NCBI GenBank assembly: GCA_963716235.1
Contig: CAVQTE010000017.1
Span: forward strand, 1-64,000
Direction of reading: 5' to 3'
Length of the DNA stretch: 64,000 bases
From: Sva-07 sp963716235
Lineage (GTDB): Bacteria > Actinomycetota > Acidimicrobiia > Acidimicrobiales > Ilumatobacteraceae
The notes beneath the pieces were generated by a model. It ran no database searches. It had not been told where the DNA came from and saw only the letters and a program-made list of their open reading frames with translations. A program made the position numbers and the translations under genes. Shown here in pieces: positions 25,929 to 34,637 of this stretch. Each line of letters opens with the position of its first letter. Position 1 is the first letter of the stretch.

Positions 25929-26969
25929 TCAGGGCTGTTGCTCGGTCAGGTGCTCGACGAGGATCACCTGGGCGGGAATGTTGACCAGCGTCGCGATCAC
26001 GCTCGACGCCGCCTGGAGCAGCAGTAGCAGGGCGAGCCAGGTGCCGAAGCCGAACGTCACGCCAATTGAGTTGAAGAAGCTGAACGGGAACGTAGCGGCG
26101 CCCGCGATCAGACTTGCGACGACGAGACGTCCGACGACACCCCAGAAGTGACCGTCGGTGAGTTCCCAACTCCGGCGGACACCGATGCCGTGACCACCGA
26201 TGGCCGCGATCACCGTGGCGAGCATCAAGCGACCGAAGATCCACAACGTCGTGGCGAACGCAGCGAGAACTCCGAACACGGCCGCAACGGCCACCGTTCC
26301 CCCGCCCCCACCGACGCCGATGGCGAGCAGCATCGGCGCGAACGCCGCGAAGATCATCCCGAACGAGATCCCGACGAGCGCGAGCAGCGACACGAACACC
26401 GCCGGGACCCTGCGAACGGATTCAGCCGCATCGTCCGCTCGACCCACCTCGTCGACGGTCCCCGAGCCGACCCTCGCAGCAACTCGCGCCGCGAGCGCGG
26501 TGGTCCAGGTCCAGGCGATGCCGAGCACGATCCCGAGCGCGATCATCCACGGCATCGCGCTGACCAGTACGTCGCGAGCGAGATCGCCGACACGGTCCAG
26601 TTCCGCGTCGGTGAGCAACACCGTGTCGCTGGAACGGAACGTCCGGTCGAAGTCCAGCAGCTCGCGAATCTCTCGACCCTGTGCGCTGGTGTAGACAGCG
26701 ACAACGAACACTCCGATCAGCGCTGTAGCCGCACTCCACACCAGCGCGATCAACCAGCCGCCACGCCGGGTCACCGCCTTGAACGCAGCGAACGAGTCCT
26801 CGAACCAAGCCGAGAACGAATGCGGGTCCCGGTGTGGCGCCCATCCCGTCTGAGGTGCGCGCAGCTCGGTCCATCGGCTGCCGTCCCACCAGCGCCACGT
26901 CCACGCCTGCTCAGGGTCGGGGTACCATCCGGGCGGCGGCATCAGCGGCGGCGAGGTCGGCGCAGTCAC
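25929..26969 (-). CDS. DUF2510 membrane protein
   Basis: A 346-aa integral membrane protein. The N-terminus PPGWYPDPEQAWTWRWWDG is the tryptophan-rich DUF2510 motif of actinobacterial membrane proteins. Six or so hydrophobic segments follow, with glycine-rich turns (VGGGGG) and an RSWELTDGHFWGVVGR loop resembling DUF6159-like or glycerophosphodiester-associated membrane domains. Function unknown. Confidence 0.75.
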   Translation of the reverse strand: MTAPTSPPLMPPPGWYPDPEQAWTWRWWDGSRWTELRAPQTGWAPHRDPHSFSAWFEDSFAAFKAVTRRGGWLIALVWSAATALIGVFVVAVYTSAQGREIRELLDFDRTFRSSDTVLLTDAELDRVGDLARDVLVSAMPWMIALGIVLGIAWTWTTALAARVAARVGSGTVDEVGRADDAAESVRRVPAVFVSLLALVGISFGMIFAAFAPMLLAIGVGGGGGTVAVAAVFGVLAAFATTLWIFGRLMLATVIAAIGGHGIGVRRSWELTDGHFWGVVGRLVVASLIAGAATFPFSFFNSIGVTFGFGTWLALLLLLQAASSVIATLVNIPAQVILVEHLTEQQP

Positions 26970-26987
26970 GATGCGACGGTATCCAGC

Positions 26988-27494
26988 TCAGTCGTGGACC
27001 TGACGGAACCCGACCGGCGCAGATCCTCCCCAGCAATGGGCCTCGAGGAGTTCGAGCTCACGGCGGCGCATGACCGCGGCCTCGTCTGCCTCGGCATGGT
27101 CGAAGCCGAGCACGTGCAGCACTCCGTGGACGACCAACAGGGCGATCTCGTCGTCGAAGGTGCCGGCGTGCTCGGCGAACTGACCCGCCGCAACTGCGGG
27201 GCTGATCACCACGTCGCCGAGCAGGGTCGGAACCCCCGGTGTCGGATCGTCATCCAACGGGAAGGACAACACATCGGTCGGGCCGACCGTGCCCATGTAC
27301 TCGGCGTTCAACTCAGCGATCTCCGATGCGTCGATGAATGTCAGCGTCAGCTCACCGACTGCCGCCTCTGCCGTCAGAGCGTCCTCGGCGAGTTGCCGCC
27401 ATCGGTCGAGATCGATGGGGGCCGTCGGCGGGTCGTCGGCACTGCGTTCGTCGGCGACCACGACCGCAACCCCGCGGTCCGACGAGGCCGTCAC
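26988..27494 (-). CDS. ybeY: Endoribonuclease YbeY
   Basis: Zinc-dependent RNase for 16S rRNA 3' maturation and ribosome quality control, 168 aa. The metal site is HGVLHVLGFDH (H-x3-H-x5-H), preceded by LSFPLDD and LGDVVIS. GTG start overlaps the phoH stop by 4 nt, the common phoH-ybeY order. Confidence 0.95.
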   Translation of the reverse strand: MTASSDRGVAVVVADERSADDPPTAPIDLDRWRQLAEDALTAEAAVGELTLTFIDASEIAELNAEYMGTVGPTDVLSFPLDDDPTPGVPTLLGDVVISPAVAAGQFAEHAGTFDDEIALLVVHGVLHVLGFDHAEADEAAVMRRRELELLEAHCWGGSAPVGFRQVHD

Positions 27495-28465
27495 GACGTG
27501 GCTGCCCGCTCGCTCTGCTGTTCGTACGCTGCGACGATGTCGGCGACGATCCTGTGGCGAACCACGTCGGCTCCGGAGAGATGGACGAAGCCCAGACCAT
27601 CGATACCGGTGAGCGTCCTCTCGAGGCCGGCCAGGCCGCTCTTACCCGTCGGCACGTCGACCTGGGTCGTGTCGCCGGTGACGACCACGCGTGACCCGAA
27701 GCCGATACGGGTGAGGAACATCTTCATCTGCTCGGGCGTCGCGTTCTGCGCCTCGTCGAGGATGATGAAGCTGCCGTTCAACGTGCGGCCGCGCATGAAC
27801 GCGAGCGGGGCCACTTCGACGATCTGACGTTCGAGCAGGCGCTGGACGGCATCAGGATCGAGCATGTCGTAGAGGGCGTCGTAGAGCGGCCGCAGATACG
27901 GATCGATCTTGGCCATCAGGTCTCCTGGCAGGAACCCGAGCCGCTCCCCCGCCTCGACGGCGGGACGGGTCAGGATGATGCGCTGTACCTCCTTGGCCTG
28001 CAACGCTCGCACCGCCATGGCGACGGCGAGCCACGACTTGCCGGTGCCCGCGGGACCCAGGCCGAACGTGATGACGTTCTCGGCGATCGCGTCGACGTAG
28101 CGCTTCTGCCCGGCGGTCTTCGGTTTGACCTGCCGGCCCTTGGCCCCGCGCAGCACCTGGTGCGACAGGATCTCACTCGGTCGCTCGCTCGCCCGGACCA
28201 TCGCCACGACCCGATCGAGCGTGATGTCGTCCAGTTGCTGGCCACCCTGGAGCAGCATCGACAGTTCCTCGAACAGGCTGGCCACGCCGGCGACGTCGGC
28301 TTCGAGATCGCCGCTGATACGCACCTCGTTGCCGCGCACGCTGATCTGCACGGTCGGGAACTGCTGCTCGATGAGACGCAGGTACCGATCCCGCGGACCG
28401 ACGAGGGCGGTCATGAGGTGGGTGCCGGGAACGACGACGGTTGTGGTGGAGGTGCTCGTGGCCAT
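27491..28465 (-). CDS. phoH: PhoH-like ATPase
   Basis: RNA-associated P-loop ATPase of 324 aa. N-terminal KH-like region, then Walker A GPAGTGKSW, TRPAVEAGERLGFLPGD, Walker B IILDEAQNATPEQMKMFLTR and TGDTTQVDVP. Coupled to ybeY, as in many bacteria, pointing to a shared RNA-processing role. A Ser/Thr-rich first dozen residues is unusual but harmless. It is divergent from the GH10 gene. Confidence 0.94.
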   Translation of the reverse strand: MATSTSTTTVVVPGTHLMTALVGPRDRYLRLIEQQFPTVQISVRGNEVRISGDLEADVAGVASLFEELSMLLQGGQQLDDITLDRVVAMVRASERPSEILSHQVLRGAKGRQVKPKTAGQKRYVDAIAENVITFGLGPAGTGKSWLAVAMAVRALQAKEVQRIILTRPAVEAGERLGFLPGDLMAKIDPYLRPLYDALYDMLDPDAVQRLLERQIVEVAPLAFMRGRTLNGSFIILDEAQNATPEQMKMFLTRIGFGSRVVVTGDTTQVDVPTGKSGLAGLERTLTGIDGLGFVHLSGADVVRHRIVADIVAAYEQQSERAATS

Positions 28466-28597
28466 GCGGAACGGTGAAGCGACGCGACACGAACATGCCG
28501 GTTGCCGAACCGAGGCTACCTCGTGTGGGGTGTCGGTGTGCGCGGCATCCGGGCTGCCACCACCCCGCCGCCATCGAGCACTACGGTCGGCGGCGCC

Positions 28598-29926
28598 ATG
28601 TTCACCCGGAGGTCGCTGGCGGCCGCACTTCTCGTCATCGCGACGGCAGGCGGCCTGTGTGCAACCACTCCGGTCGCGGTTGCGCAGACCGAGGGACTGC
28701 GCCCGCTGGCAGAGGCGTCAGGGCTGAACTTCGGCACTGCGGTGACCGTCGGCGCCGTCACCACCGAGCCCGACTACCGCGAACTCGTGGTCGCGAACGT
28801 CAACATGGTCTCGACGGTCGACGAAGTGGATTTCGGGATCGTGCAGCCCGAGCCCGGCGTCTTCGACTTCAACCGCGGCGACACCCTCGTCGAGTTCGCC
28901 GAGCAGGAGTCGATGCCCGTTCGCGTTCACGAACTCATCAGCTCCGACGGTCTCCCGGACTGGCTCGTGAACGGGACCTGGACCGCCGAGACCCTCAGCG
29001 CCGTGCTGCGCGATCACATCACGGCCGTCGTGGGTCACTTCGCCGAGGAGTACCCCGGGGTCGTCACACAGTGGGACGTCGTCGACGATGCGTTCCTCCC
29101 CGACGGCACGCTGCGGAACAACATCTGGCACCAGGTGATCGGTGACGACTACATCCGGATCGCGTTCGAGGCGGCTCGCGCTGCCGACCCCGATGCCCTG
29201 CTGTTCTACGACGACTTCTTCGATGACCTCACCGTCGCCCAGGATGCCGTCGCCAGCGGCGCGGCGATCGCGCCCGGCGCCACGGCGGACCGGTCGTCGT
29301 GTGACGACATCCCCAAGTGCGTGGCCGTGAGAGGGCTGATCTCCGACCTGCTCGAGGCGGGCGTCCCCATCGACGGTGTCGGATTGCAGTCACGCTTGGC
29401 GTCGCCCGAGCCGGCGGATCTCGCCACATTCGCCGGCTGGGTCGAGGGGCTCGGCCTCCAGTGGGCGGTCACCGAGTTCGATGTGCCGCTCCCGTACACC
29501 GAGATCCAGAACCCGGAGTCGCTGGCGTTCCAGGCAGAGGCCTACGCCGACGCACTGGCCGCATGCATCGACGCGGCGTCGTGCGACACGTTCGTCACCT
29601 GGGGCATCACGGACCGTCTGCCACCCGAACCGGACACCACGGGCGGATCGTTCGGCGGAGCACTGTGGTTCGACGTCTTCGACGACCCGAAACCCGCCTT
29701 CGATGCGATGGCAGCAGTCTTCGGGCCGTTGGACCCGGTCACTGCAGCCACCTCCGAGGCAACGACAACGCCCGCCACGACGCCCACGACCACCGATCCG
29801 GGCGGGACTGCCGACCCGGACGACAACGCTCCGATCGCGTTGATGGTCGGGGTCGCCGCACTTGCGCTCGTCGGCGTGGTCGTACTGTTGCTGCGTCGCC
29901 GTGCCGGCGGACGATCACCGAGCTGA
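28598..29926 (+). CDS. Divergent GH10-like protein, secreted and membrane-anchored
   Basis: A 442-aa protein with a Sec signal (MFTRRSLAAALLVIATAGG, cleavage near AVAQ), a GH10-like barrel, a Thr/Pro linker and a C-terminal helix LMVGVAALALVGVVVLLLRRR. The GH10 entry LNFGTAVT and nucleophile block VTEFDVP (Glu293) are kept. The acid/base block is WDVVDDAF, so the expected Asn-Glu is Asp163-Asp164. Substrate-binding blocks are changed too: the usual ENEMKW is TVDEVDF, and HTLVWH is HELISS. Either a non-xylan enzyme or a binding protein; classical xylanase activity is doubtful. ATG chosen because it begins the signal peptide. Confidence 0.78.
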   Translation: MFTRRSLAAALLVIATAGGLCATTPVAVAQTEGLRPLAEASGLNFGTAVTVGAVTTEPDYRELVVANVNMVSTVDEVDFGIVQPEPGVFDFNRGDTLVEFAEQESMPVRVHELISSDGLPDWLVNGTWTAETLSAVLRDHITAVVGHFAEEYPGVVTQWDVVDDAFLPDGTLRNNIWHQVIGDDYIRIAFEAARAADPDALLFYDDFFDDLTVAQDAVASGAAIAPGATADRSSCDDIPKCVAVRGLISDLLEAGVPIDGVGLQSRLASPEPADLATFAGWVEGLGLQWAVTEFDVPLPYTEIQNPESLAFQAEAYADALAACIDAASCDTFVTWGITDRLPPEPDTTGGSFGGALWFDVFDDPKPAFDAMAAVFGPLDPVTAATSEATTTPATTPTTTDPGGTADPDDNAPIALMVGVAALALVGVVVLLLRRRAGGRSPS

Positions 29927-29937
29927 CATTCGATCAG

Positions 29938-29957
29938 GCCCGAGCGCTTCATCGGGC
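29938..29957 (+). terminator. Weak hairpin after the GH10-like gene
   Basis: GCCCGA and TCGGGC flank an 8-nt loop 12 nt after the stop. No U-tract follows, so termination is only suggested. The rest of the roughly 230-bp gap before the glycosyltransferase gene shows nothing else recognisable. Confidence 0.25.
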
Positions 29958-30153
29958 ACATGGGCATGTTCACACTCGACCACGTGACGGTGCACCTGCG
30001 ATCGAGCCTGCTGCGACAGCGTGCAGGTCTGCGGACCCCGCATTGCGTCGTGAGATCGCCACATGGAGTCACGAGCGCGTGCCCTTTGGCACTATGCAGA
30101 GGCCGCTCGGCGGTGCATGATGATAGAAGGTGGGGTGAGCGAAGGGAGGAGAG

Positions 30154-31326
30154 ATGCCTGGTGCCCTGCTACCCGATGTGAAGAGGGCCCGCGAGTCGGT
30201 CGTGCTGGTCGGCACGTTTCCACCGACCGAATGCGGTATCGCCACCTACACAGCGAATCTTCGCGACGGTCTGGAGACGTGTGGCCTCGACAGCAAGGTG
30301 CTGCGACTTGTCGATGACACCGAGGTCGGTTCGGACACCGACCACGTGGTGGGTCATTGGGTGCGAGCCCAGCCCGCAGGAGCAGCATCAGCGGCTGCGC
30401 TTGCGTCCCCGTTCGATTCGGTACTCGTACAGCACGAATTCGGTATCTACCCCGGTGTCGACGGCGTCGATGTGGTCGCCTTCGTGGAGATGTGTCGTCC
30501 TGCGGTGTTCACCGTTCTCCACACGGTGCTCGAGGCCCCGACCAGTTCACAGCATCGAATCGTCGATGCCCTGGTGCGGTCGTCGGAACTCGTCGTTGTC
30601 CACACCGCCGTGGCGGCAGAGCGTCTGTTGCGAGTGCAGGACGTCCCACCGCCCAAGGTCGCAGTCGTGCCCCATGGTGCGACCCCGAACCTGTCCGCAC
30701 AACGGCCGCGCGGGTCGGTCGAGCCGATCCTGCTCACGTGGGGTCTGCTCGGTCCGGGGAAGGGGATCGAGCGAGGCATCGAGGCCGTCGCGCAGATGCG
30801 TTCGGCAGGCCTCGACGTCCGCTACGTGGTGGCCGGAGAGACACATCCCAACGTCCTGCTCCGGGAAGGAGAGCGATACCGCGAGTCGCTGCAGGAGCTG
30901 GCCCAGAACCGCGACGTCGCCGACCTCGTCGACTTCTCTGCCGGCTACCGGTCTTGGGACTCACTACGGGCCATCATCCGCAGCGCGGACGTCGTGCTGC
31001 TTCCCTACGACACGCGCGACCAGGTCACCTCCGGCGTACTCGTCGAGGCACTCGCCGCGGGGAAACCGGTGGTCGCGACGGCGTTCCCTCATGCCATCGA
31101 GCTCAGCGCGACCGGCGCCGTCATTGTCGTCGACCATGAATCGCCCGACGGGATTGCATCGACGGTGACGGCAATCCTCACCGATCAGTCCCTTCGAGCG
31201 GCGATGCAAGCCGCCGCTCGAGTCGAGAGCGCCGCCTACGACTGGCCCATCGTTGGTGAACGTTTCCATCGTCTGATGACCGGACCGCTGCAGTGCGCTA
31301 CGCAGCGTCGCCAGCTCGCCAGCTGA
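30154..31326 (+). CDS. GT4-family glycosyltransferase
   Basis: Retaining glycosyltransferase of 390 aa with two Rossmann domains. VGTFPPTECGIATYTANL is a GT4 N-terminal glycine-rich loop with the CGIATY wording; LTWGLLGPGKGIERGIEA starts the C-terminal domain. LLPYDTRDQVTSGVLVEALAAG corresponds to the E-x7-E donor-binding region (first Glu replaced here). A strong GGGAGGA Shine-Dalgarno sits 5 nt before the ATG. Next to two GH130 proteins; GT4-GH130 neighbours are known in mannoside-related loci, so a mannosyltransferase is a fair guess. Confidence 0.87.
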   Translation: MPGALLPDVKRARESVVLVGTFPPTECGIATYTANLRDGLETCGLDSKVLRLVDDTEVGSDTDHVVGHWVRAQPAGAASAAALASPFDSVLVQHEFGIYPGVDGVDVVAFVEMCRPAVFTVLHTVLEAPTSSQHRIVDALVRSSELVVVHTAVAAERLLRVQDVPPPKVAVVPHGATPNLSAQRPRGSVEPILLTWGLLGPGKGIERGIEAVAQMRSAGLDVRYVVAGETHPNVLLREGERYRESLQELAQNRDVADLVDFSAGYRSWDSLRAIIRSADVVLLPYDTRDQVTSGVLVEALAAGKPVVATAFPHAIELSATGAVIVVDHESPDGIASTVTAILTDQSLRAAMQAAARVESAAYDWPIVGERFHRLMTGPLQCATQRRQLAS

Positions 31327-31353
31327 ACAATGATGGGGCTCCACATCCACCCT

Positions 31354-32403
31354 TCATGCTGCCGAGGTGCTGGCAGCCTCGTCGTCGGCGAGGTCGACTC
31401 GCAGGAGTTCGAGCAGATGACGTATCGACGCCCGGGCCGCCCCGACATGCCGGTCGGCCGCTCCGTAGACGAGCGTGATCGTGTCACCGTCGTCGGCCAC
31501 ATGCGCTCCCTGGACGAAGATGACGTTGTCGACGTCTCCGAAGATCTCCCACTGGAGTTCAGGCACCATCAGAGCATCGCCATGGACCCCGATGGGCCGG
31601 CCGGAGCTGGAATCCAGGAGCGCGAGGTTCATCGTGTACACGCCGTCAGAGCGTCGCTCGTGGAAGAAGAGCAGCAACCCGTCCTTGCACTGCACGGGAG
31701 GCGCACCGGCTCCGATACCCAGTGCTCCCGGCGAGCACCGGACGATGGTGTGCTGCTCGAGCGCCGCGAGGTGGGCGTCCCAGTAGTGGGCATCAGCACT
31801 CCACAGGTGATCGAGGTCGTCGAACACCGCAAGCTGCATGTCGGGGTGGATGTGGTGGAGAAGTGCGACCCTGCCGTCCACGAGGTTGAACAGCACGGCG
31901 TCCTTGTCCTTGACACCCTCGGGGCTCAGCAGTCGACCGCTGGCGGGATCGAGGTGGAATCGTACGCCGTCGTGGGTCAGGAGGTGGGCACCGACCCGCC
32001 ACGGCTCGTCCGGATCGGAGGGCAGGTTGGTGTAGGTCATCACCACGTGCTCGCCGCGCGAATCTCGAATGATCTGCACCCGTGGGTCTTCGAAGCAGTC
32101 GACGCCGTGGTCGCCGGCTCGGGCGAGGATGTAGGCGAATTCGTAGGTCAAACCGTCGTGCGACTTGAAGACGGCGATGTCCGACACGTAGTCCAGGAAT
32201 CTCGGCCCCGGACCGTCGTTGAGCCGGTAGGTGTCGCGCACTGCTCTCGCGAACAGATGGAAGTGACCATCGTGATGGAGCAGTCCGGCGTTGAAGATCG
32301 GACCGTACCCGGGCACCGAGCCCGCCGGCACCACCGGCTCGGTCGATGCGCGACGAACCGGCTGGTCACTCATGGTCTGGGAGGTCGCTGGTGTCGTGAT
32401 CAT
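31354..32403 (-). CDS. GH130-family glycoside phosphorylase or hydrolase
   Basis: Five-bladed propeller protein of about 349 aa related to beta-mannoside phosphorylases. Seen: GPIFNAGLLHHDG, LFARAVRD, the catalytic Asp in CFEDPRVQII, KDKDAVLF and HVADDGDTITLVYGAADRH. The start is ATG at 32403 or ATG at 32373 (MSDQPVRR); neither has a clear Shine-Dalgarno. Divergent from a second GH130 gene, so the two probably act in one mannoside or mannosyl-glucose pathway. Phosphorylase versus hydrolase cannot be decided without checking the phosphate-binding residues in a model. Confidence 0.83.
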   Translation of the reverse strand: MITTPATSQTMSDQPVRRASTEPVVPAGSVPGYGPIFNAGLLHHDGHFHLFARAVRDTYRLNDGPGPRFLDYVSDIAVFKSHDGLTYEFAYILARAGDHGVDCFEDPRVQIIRDSRGEHVVMTYTNLPSDPDEPWRVGAHLLTHDGVRFHLDPASGRLLSPEGVKDKDAVLFNLVDGRVALLHHIHPDMQLAVFDDLDHLWSADAHYWDAHLAALEQHTIVRCSPGALGIGAGAPPVQCKDGLLLFFHERRSDGVYTMNLALLDSSSGRPIGVHGDALMVPELQWEIFGDVDNVIFVQGAHVADDGDTITLVYGAADRHVGAARASIRHLLELLRVDLADDEAASTSAA

Positions 32404-32429
32404 GGTCCGAGCTGAGGTAGTGATGCTGT

Positions 32430-32467
32430 CAGTGGGTGCATCGGCACCCGAAGGAAGCCACTGGAGG
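32430..32467 (+). promoter_or_regulatory. Nested hairpins overlapping the Shine-Dalgarno of the second GH130 gene
   Basis: CAGTGG (32430-32435) pairs with CCACTG (32458-32463), and inside it GGGTGC (32434-32439) pairs with GCACCC (32444-32449). The outer arm touches the GGAGG (32463-32467) that lies 5 nt before the ATG. The two stems compete, so access to the ribosome site might be modulated; this is inferred. Confidence 0.25.
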
Positions 32468-32472
32468 CAAAC

Positions 32473-33432
32473 ATGACCGACCATGATGTGGATCCGCGTG
32501 AGTTGTTCCGGCGAGACGCGGCCAATCCGATCCTCACCGCGGCGGACTTCCCCCGGATGGTCAACACCGTGTTCAACCCTGCCGCCACGTTGTTCGAAGG
32601 GGAGACGCTGCTCCTCGTCCGAGTCGAGTTCCGCTCCGGCCTGTCGCATTTGGCGGTCGCGACGTCACCGAATGGTCGCAGCGACTGGACGATCGACCAC
32701 CACCGGCGGTTCGAACCCCGAATCGACACGTTCGAGGAACAGTGGGGGATCGAGGACCCTCGCATCACCAGGGTCGGTGACGACTACTTGATCGTGTACA
32801 CCGGGTACTCGGCAGGCGGGCCGTTGGTGTGTCTCGCGACGACGAAGGATTTCCGCACCTACGAGCGTCACGGAGTGTTGATGTCGCCCGAGGACAAGGA
32901 CGCGGCGCTGTTCCCCGAGCAGTTCGGTGGACGCTGGGCCCTCATCCACAGGCCTGTTCCCCGAGCAGACCTCGGAGCGCACGTGTGGCTGTCGTGGAGC
33001 CCGGATCTCCGACATTGGGGCGATGCGTCGGTCCTCCTCGAGGCGCGTCGAGGAGGGTGGTGGGACGCGAACAAGGTTGGCCTCGGGCCACCACCATTGC
33101 TCACGTCGGACGGGTGGCTGATCTGCTACCACGGCGTCAAGACCACCGCATCGGGATCGATCTACCGACTCGGTCTTGCCCTCCTCGATCGTGACGACCC
33201 GACGCAGGTGGTCCAGCGGGGCAACGAATGGGTCTTCGGTCCTCATGCGCCGTACGAGCGTCAGGGCGATGTGCCCGATGTCGTGTTCCCGTGCGGTTGG
33301 ATCCTCCGCGACGACGGCGACACGCTCGACCTCTATTACGGTGCCGCCGACTCGGTGATCTGCCTGGCCACGGCGAGCGTGCGTGACCTGCTCGATCATG
33401 TGCACAGCCATCCCGCACCACCTCGGCGCTGA
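32473..33432 (+). CDS. GH130-family glycoside phosphorylase
   Basis: A 319-aa GH130 protein. NPILTAADFP and VFNPAATLFEGETLLLVRVE are the family N-terminus; the catalytic Asp is in GIEDPRITRV; SPEDKDAALFPEQ and LIHRPV carry residues usually bound to phosphate; DVVFPCGWILRDDGDTLDLYYGAADS closes the fold. Retention of the Arg/Lys/His phosphate pocket supports a phosphorylase acting on beta-mannosides, but sugar specificity is not readable. Good GGAGG ribosome site. Confidence 0.87.
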   Translation: MTDHDVDPRELFRRDAANPILTAADFPRMVNTVFNPAATLFEGETLLLVRVEFRSGLSHLAVATSPNGRSDWTIDHHRRFEPRIDTFEEQWGIEDPRITRVGDDYLIVYTGYSAGGPLVCLATTKDFRTYERHGVLMSPEDKDAALFPEQFGGRWALIHRPVPRADLGAHVWLSWSPDLRHWGDASVLLEARRGGWWDANKVGLGPPPLLTSDGWLICYHGVKTTASGSIYRLGLALLDRDDPTQVVQRGNEWVFGPHAPYERQGDVPDVVFPCGWILRDDGDTLDLYYGAADSVICLATASVRDLLDHVHSHPAPPRR

Positions 33433-33470
33433 TCGGCAGTGTCACCGGCCGACAGCGGCAACGCCCGGCA

Positions 33471-33515
33471 GAAACAAAAGAACCCCTGAGCAGGAACAAT
33501 TCCTGCTCAGGGGTT
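33471..33515 (-). terminator. Rho-independent terminator after tRNA-Cys
   Basis: Perfect 15-bp inverted repeat (33481-33495 and 33501-33515) with a 5-nt loop, followed on the minus strand by CTTTTGTTTC. The hairpin begins at the last bases of the tRNA CCA end. Textbook intrinsic terminator. Confidence 0.9.
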
Positions 33516-33589
33516 GGAGGCGACGATGAGAATCGAACTCATGTACACGGCTTTGCAGGCCGTTGCCTAAACCACTCGGCCACGTCGCC
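33515..33589 (-). tRNA. tRNA-Cys(GCA)
   Basis: Cloverleaf folds by eye: acceptor GGCGACG with CGTCGCC, anticodon stem ACGGC/GCCGT with loop CTGCAAA giving anticodon GCA, T arm ATGAG/CTCAT with loop TTCGATT. Discriminator U73, expected for cysteine. The CCA end is encoded. About 72 nt before CCA. A TATCCT -10-like element precedes it in the short gap after oleD. Confidence 0.96.
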
Positions 33590-33636
33590 AGTCAGGAGCC
33601 GAGGATAGCGGCACCGCCCCGATCTCGGGCAGTCGA

Positions 33637-34632
33637 TCACCGAGCCGCGTGCTCGTCGAACCACAGACCGAGGCGCCGCAACCCTTCATCGATCGACACC
33701 GCGGGGCTGTAGCCGAGGTCATCGCGTGCCGGTCGAGCATCGAACCAGTGCGCGGTGCCGAGCTGTTCGGCGAGGAACTGGGTGAGTGGCGGTTCGTCGC
33801 TGCGTCGCAGCATCGGCCACACCCGTTCGACGACCGCCCCGGCTGATCGCCCGACTCGGAGCGACACATCACGGGGGGCGAAGGGCACGCCGGCGGCCGA
33901 GCAGATCCCCTCGACCAGCTCACGAATCATCCGGGGCTCACCATTCGACACGACATACGCCCGACCCGAGCACCCTGCACCCGGTTGCACGGCGTCGAGC
34001 GCGGCGACCAGCGCCGCAACGGCATTGTCGATGTAGGTGGTGTCGACCAACGCACGGCCGCCCCCCACCAGCGCGAGGCGACCCGCACGGGCTCGCTCGA
34101 CGATCCGGCCGACGAGTTGGGTGTCGCCGGGGCCCCAGACCAGGTGCGGCCGGACGGCCACCACGCCCACGTCGCCCGACGCGGCATCGAGCGCGGCGAT
34201 CTCGGCCATCGCCTTCGACTCGGGATACCACGCGTGCCGACGACCCAGGACCGGCGCTTCGGCAGTTCCTCCGACGATCGGCTCGCCGCCATGCGCGACC
34301 GATGGCGACGACACGTACACCACCCGCGGCACACCTCGACCGAGCGCAGCGGACATGACGTTCGCCGTTCCATCGACGTTGATCGACCGATAGTCCTCCC
34401 ATGGCCCGACCACACCGACCTTGGCGGCGACGTGCACGATGGCGTTGCAACCGGTGGCGACCTCCACGACGGCCTCGCGATCGCGGATGTCTCCGAGATG
34501 TTGGGCGACAGTGGCGTCGACGAGCGCCGAGCGATTGCGTTGCAGGCACACGACGTCGTTGCCACGAGCTGCCAACGCATTGGCCACGCCGGCACCGATC
34601 AGACTGGAGCCCCCGGTGACCAGGACCTTCAT
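33637..34632 (-). CDS. oleD: OleD-like NAD(P)-dependent 2-alkyl-3-ketoacid reductase
   Basis: Extended SDR of 331 aa. N-terminal VTGGSSLIGAGVA nucleotide motif, SSPSVAHGG, and YPESKAMAE giving the Tyr-x3-Lys pair; 3-beta-hydroxysteroid-dehydrogenase-like. As the last gene of oleA-oleBC-oleD, it would reduce the OleA beta-keto acid to the 2-alkyl-3-hydroxy acid used by OleC. ATG 5 nt after the oleBC stop. Confidence 0.9.
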   Translation of the reverse strand: MKVLVTGGSSLIGAGVANALAARGNDVVCLQRNRSALVDATVAQHLGDIRDREAVVEVATGCNAIVHVAAKVGVVGPWEDYRSINVDGTANVMSAALGRGVPRVVYVSSPSVAHGGEPIVGGTAEAPVLGRRHAWYPESKAMAEIAALDAASGDVGVVAVRPHLVWGPGDTQLVGRIVERARAGRLALVGGGRALVDTTYIDNAVAALVAALDAVQPGAGCSGRAYVVSNGEPRMIRELVEGICSAAGVPFAPRDVSLRVGRSAGAVVERVWPMLRRSDEPPLTQFLAEQLGTAHWFDARPARDDLGYSPAVSIDEGLRRLGLWFDEHAAR

Positions 34633-34637
34633 TGCCG

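Noticed and set aside
23663..25984. 773-aa open frame on the plus strand
   Set aside because: It is antisense to the DUF222-HNH gene, then crosses the promoter and the hydrolase gene out of frame. No recognisable protein.
28598..29926. Straight annotation as endo-1,4-beta-xylanase
   Set aside because: The barrel is GH10-like, but the acid/base Glu and several subsite residues are replaced, so activity should not be assumed.
29960..30181. Small plus-strand ORF before the glycosyltransferase
   Set aside because: No ribosome site, Arg/Cys-rich translation, and it overlaps the real start region of the GT4 gene.
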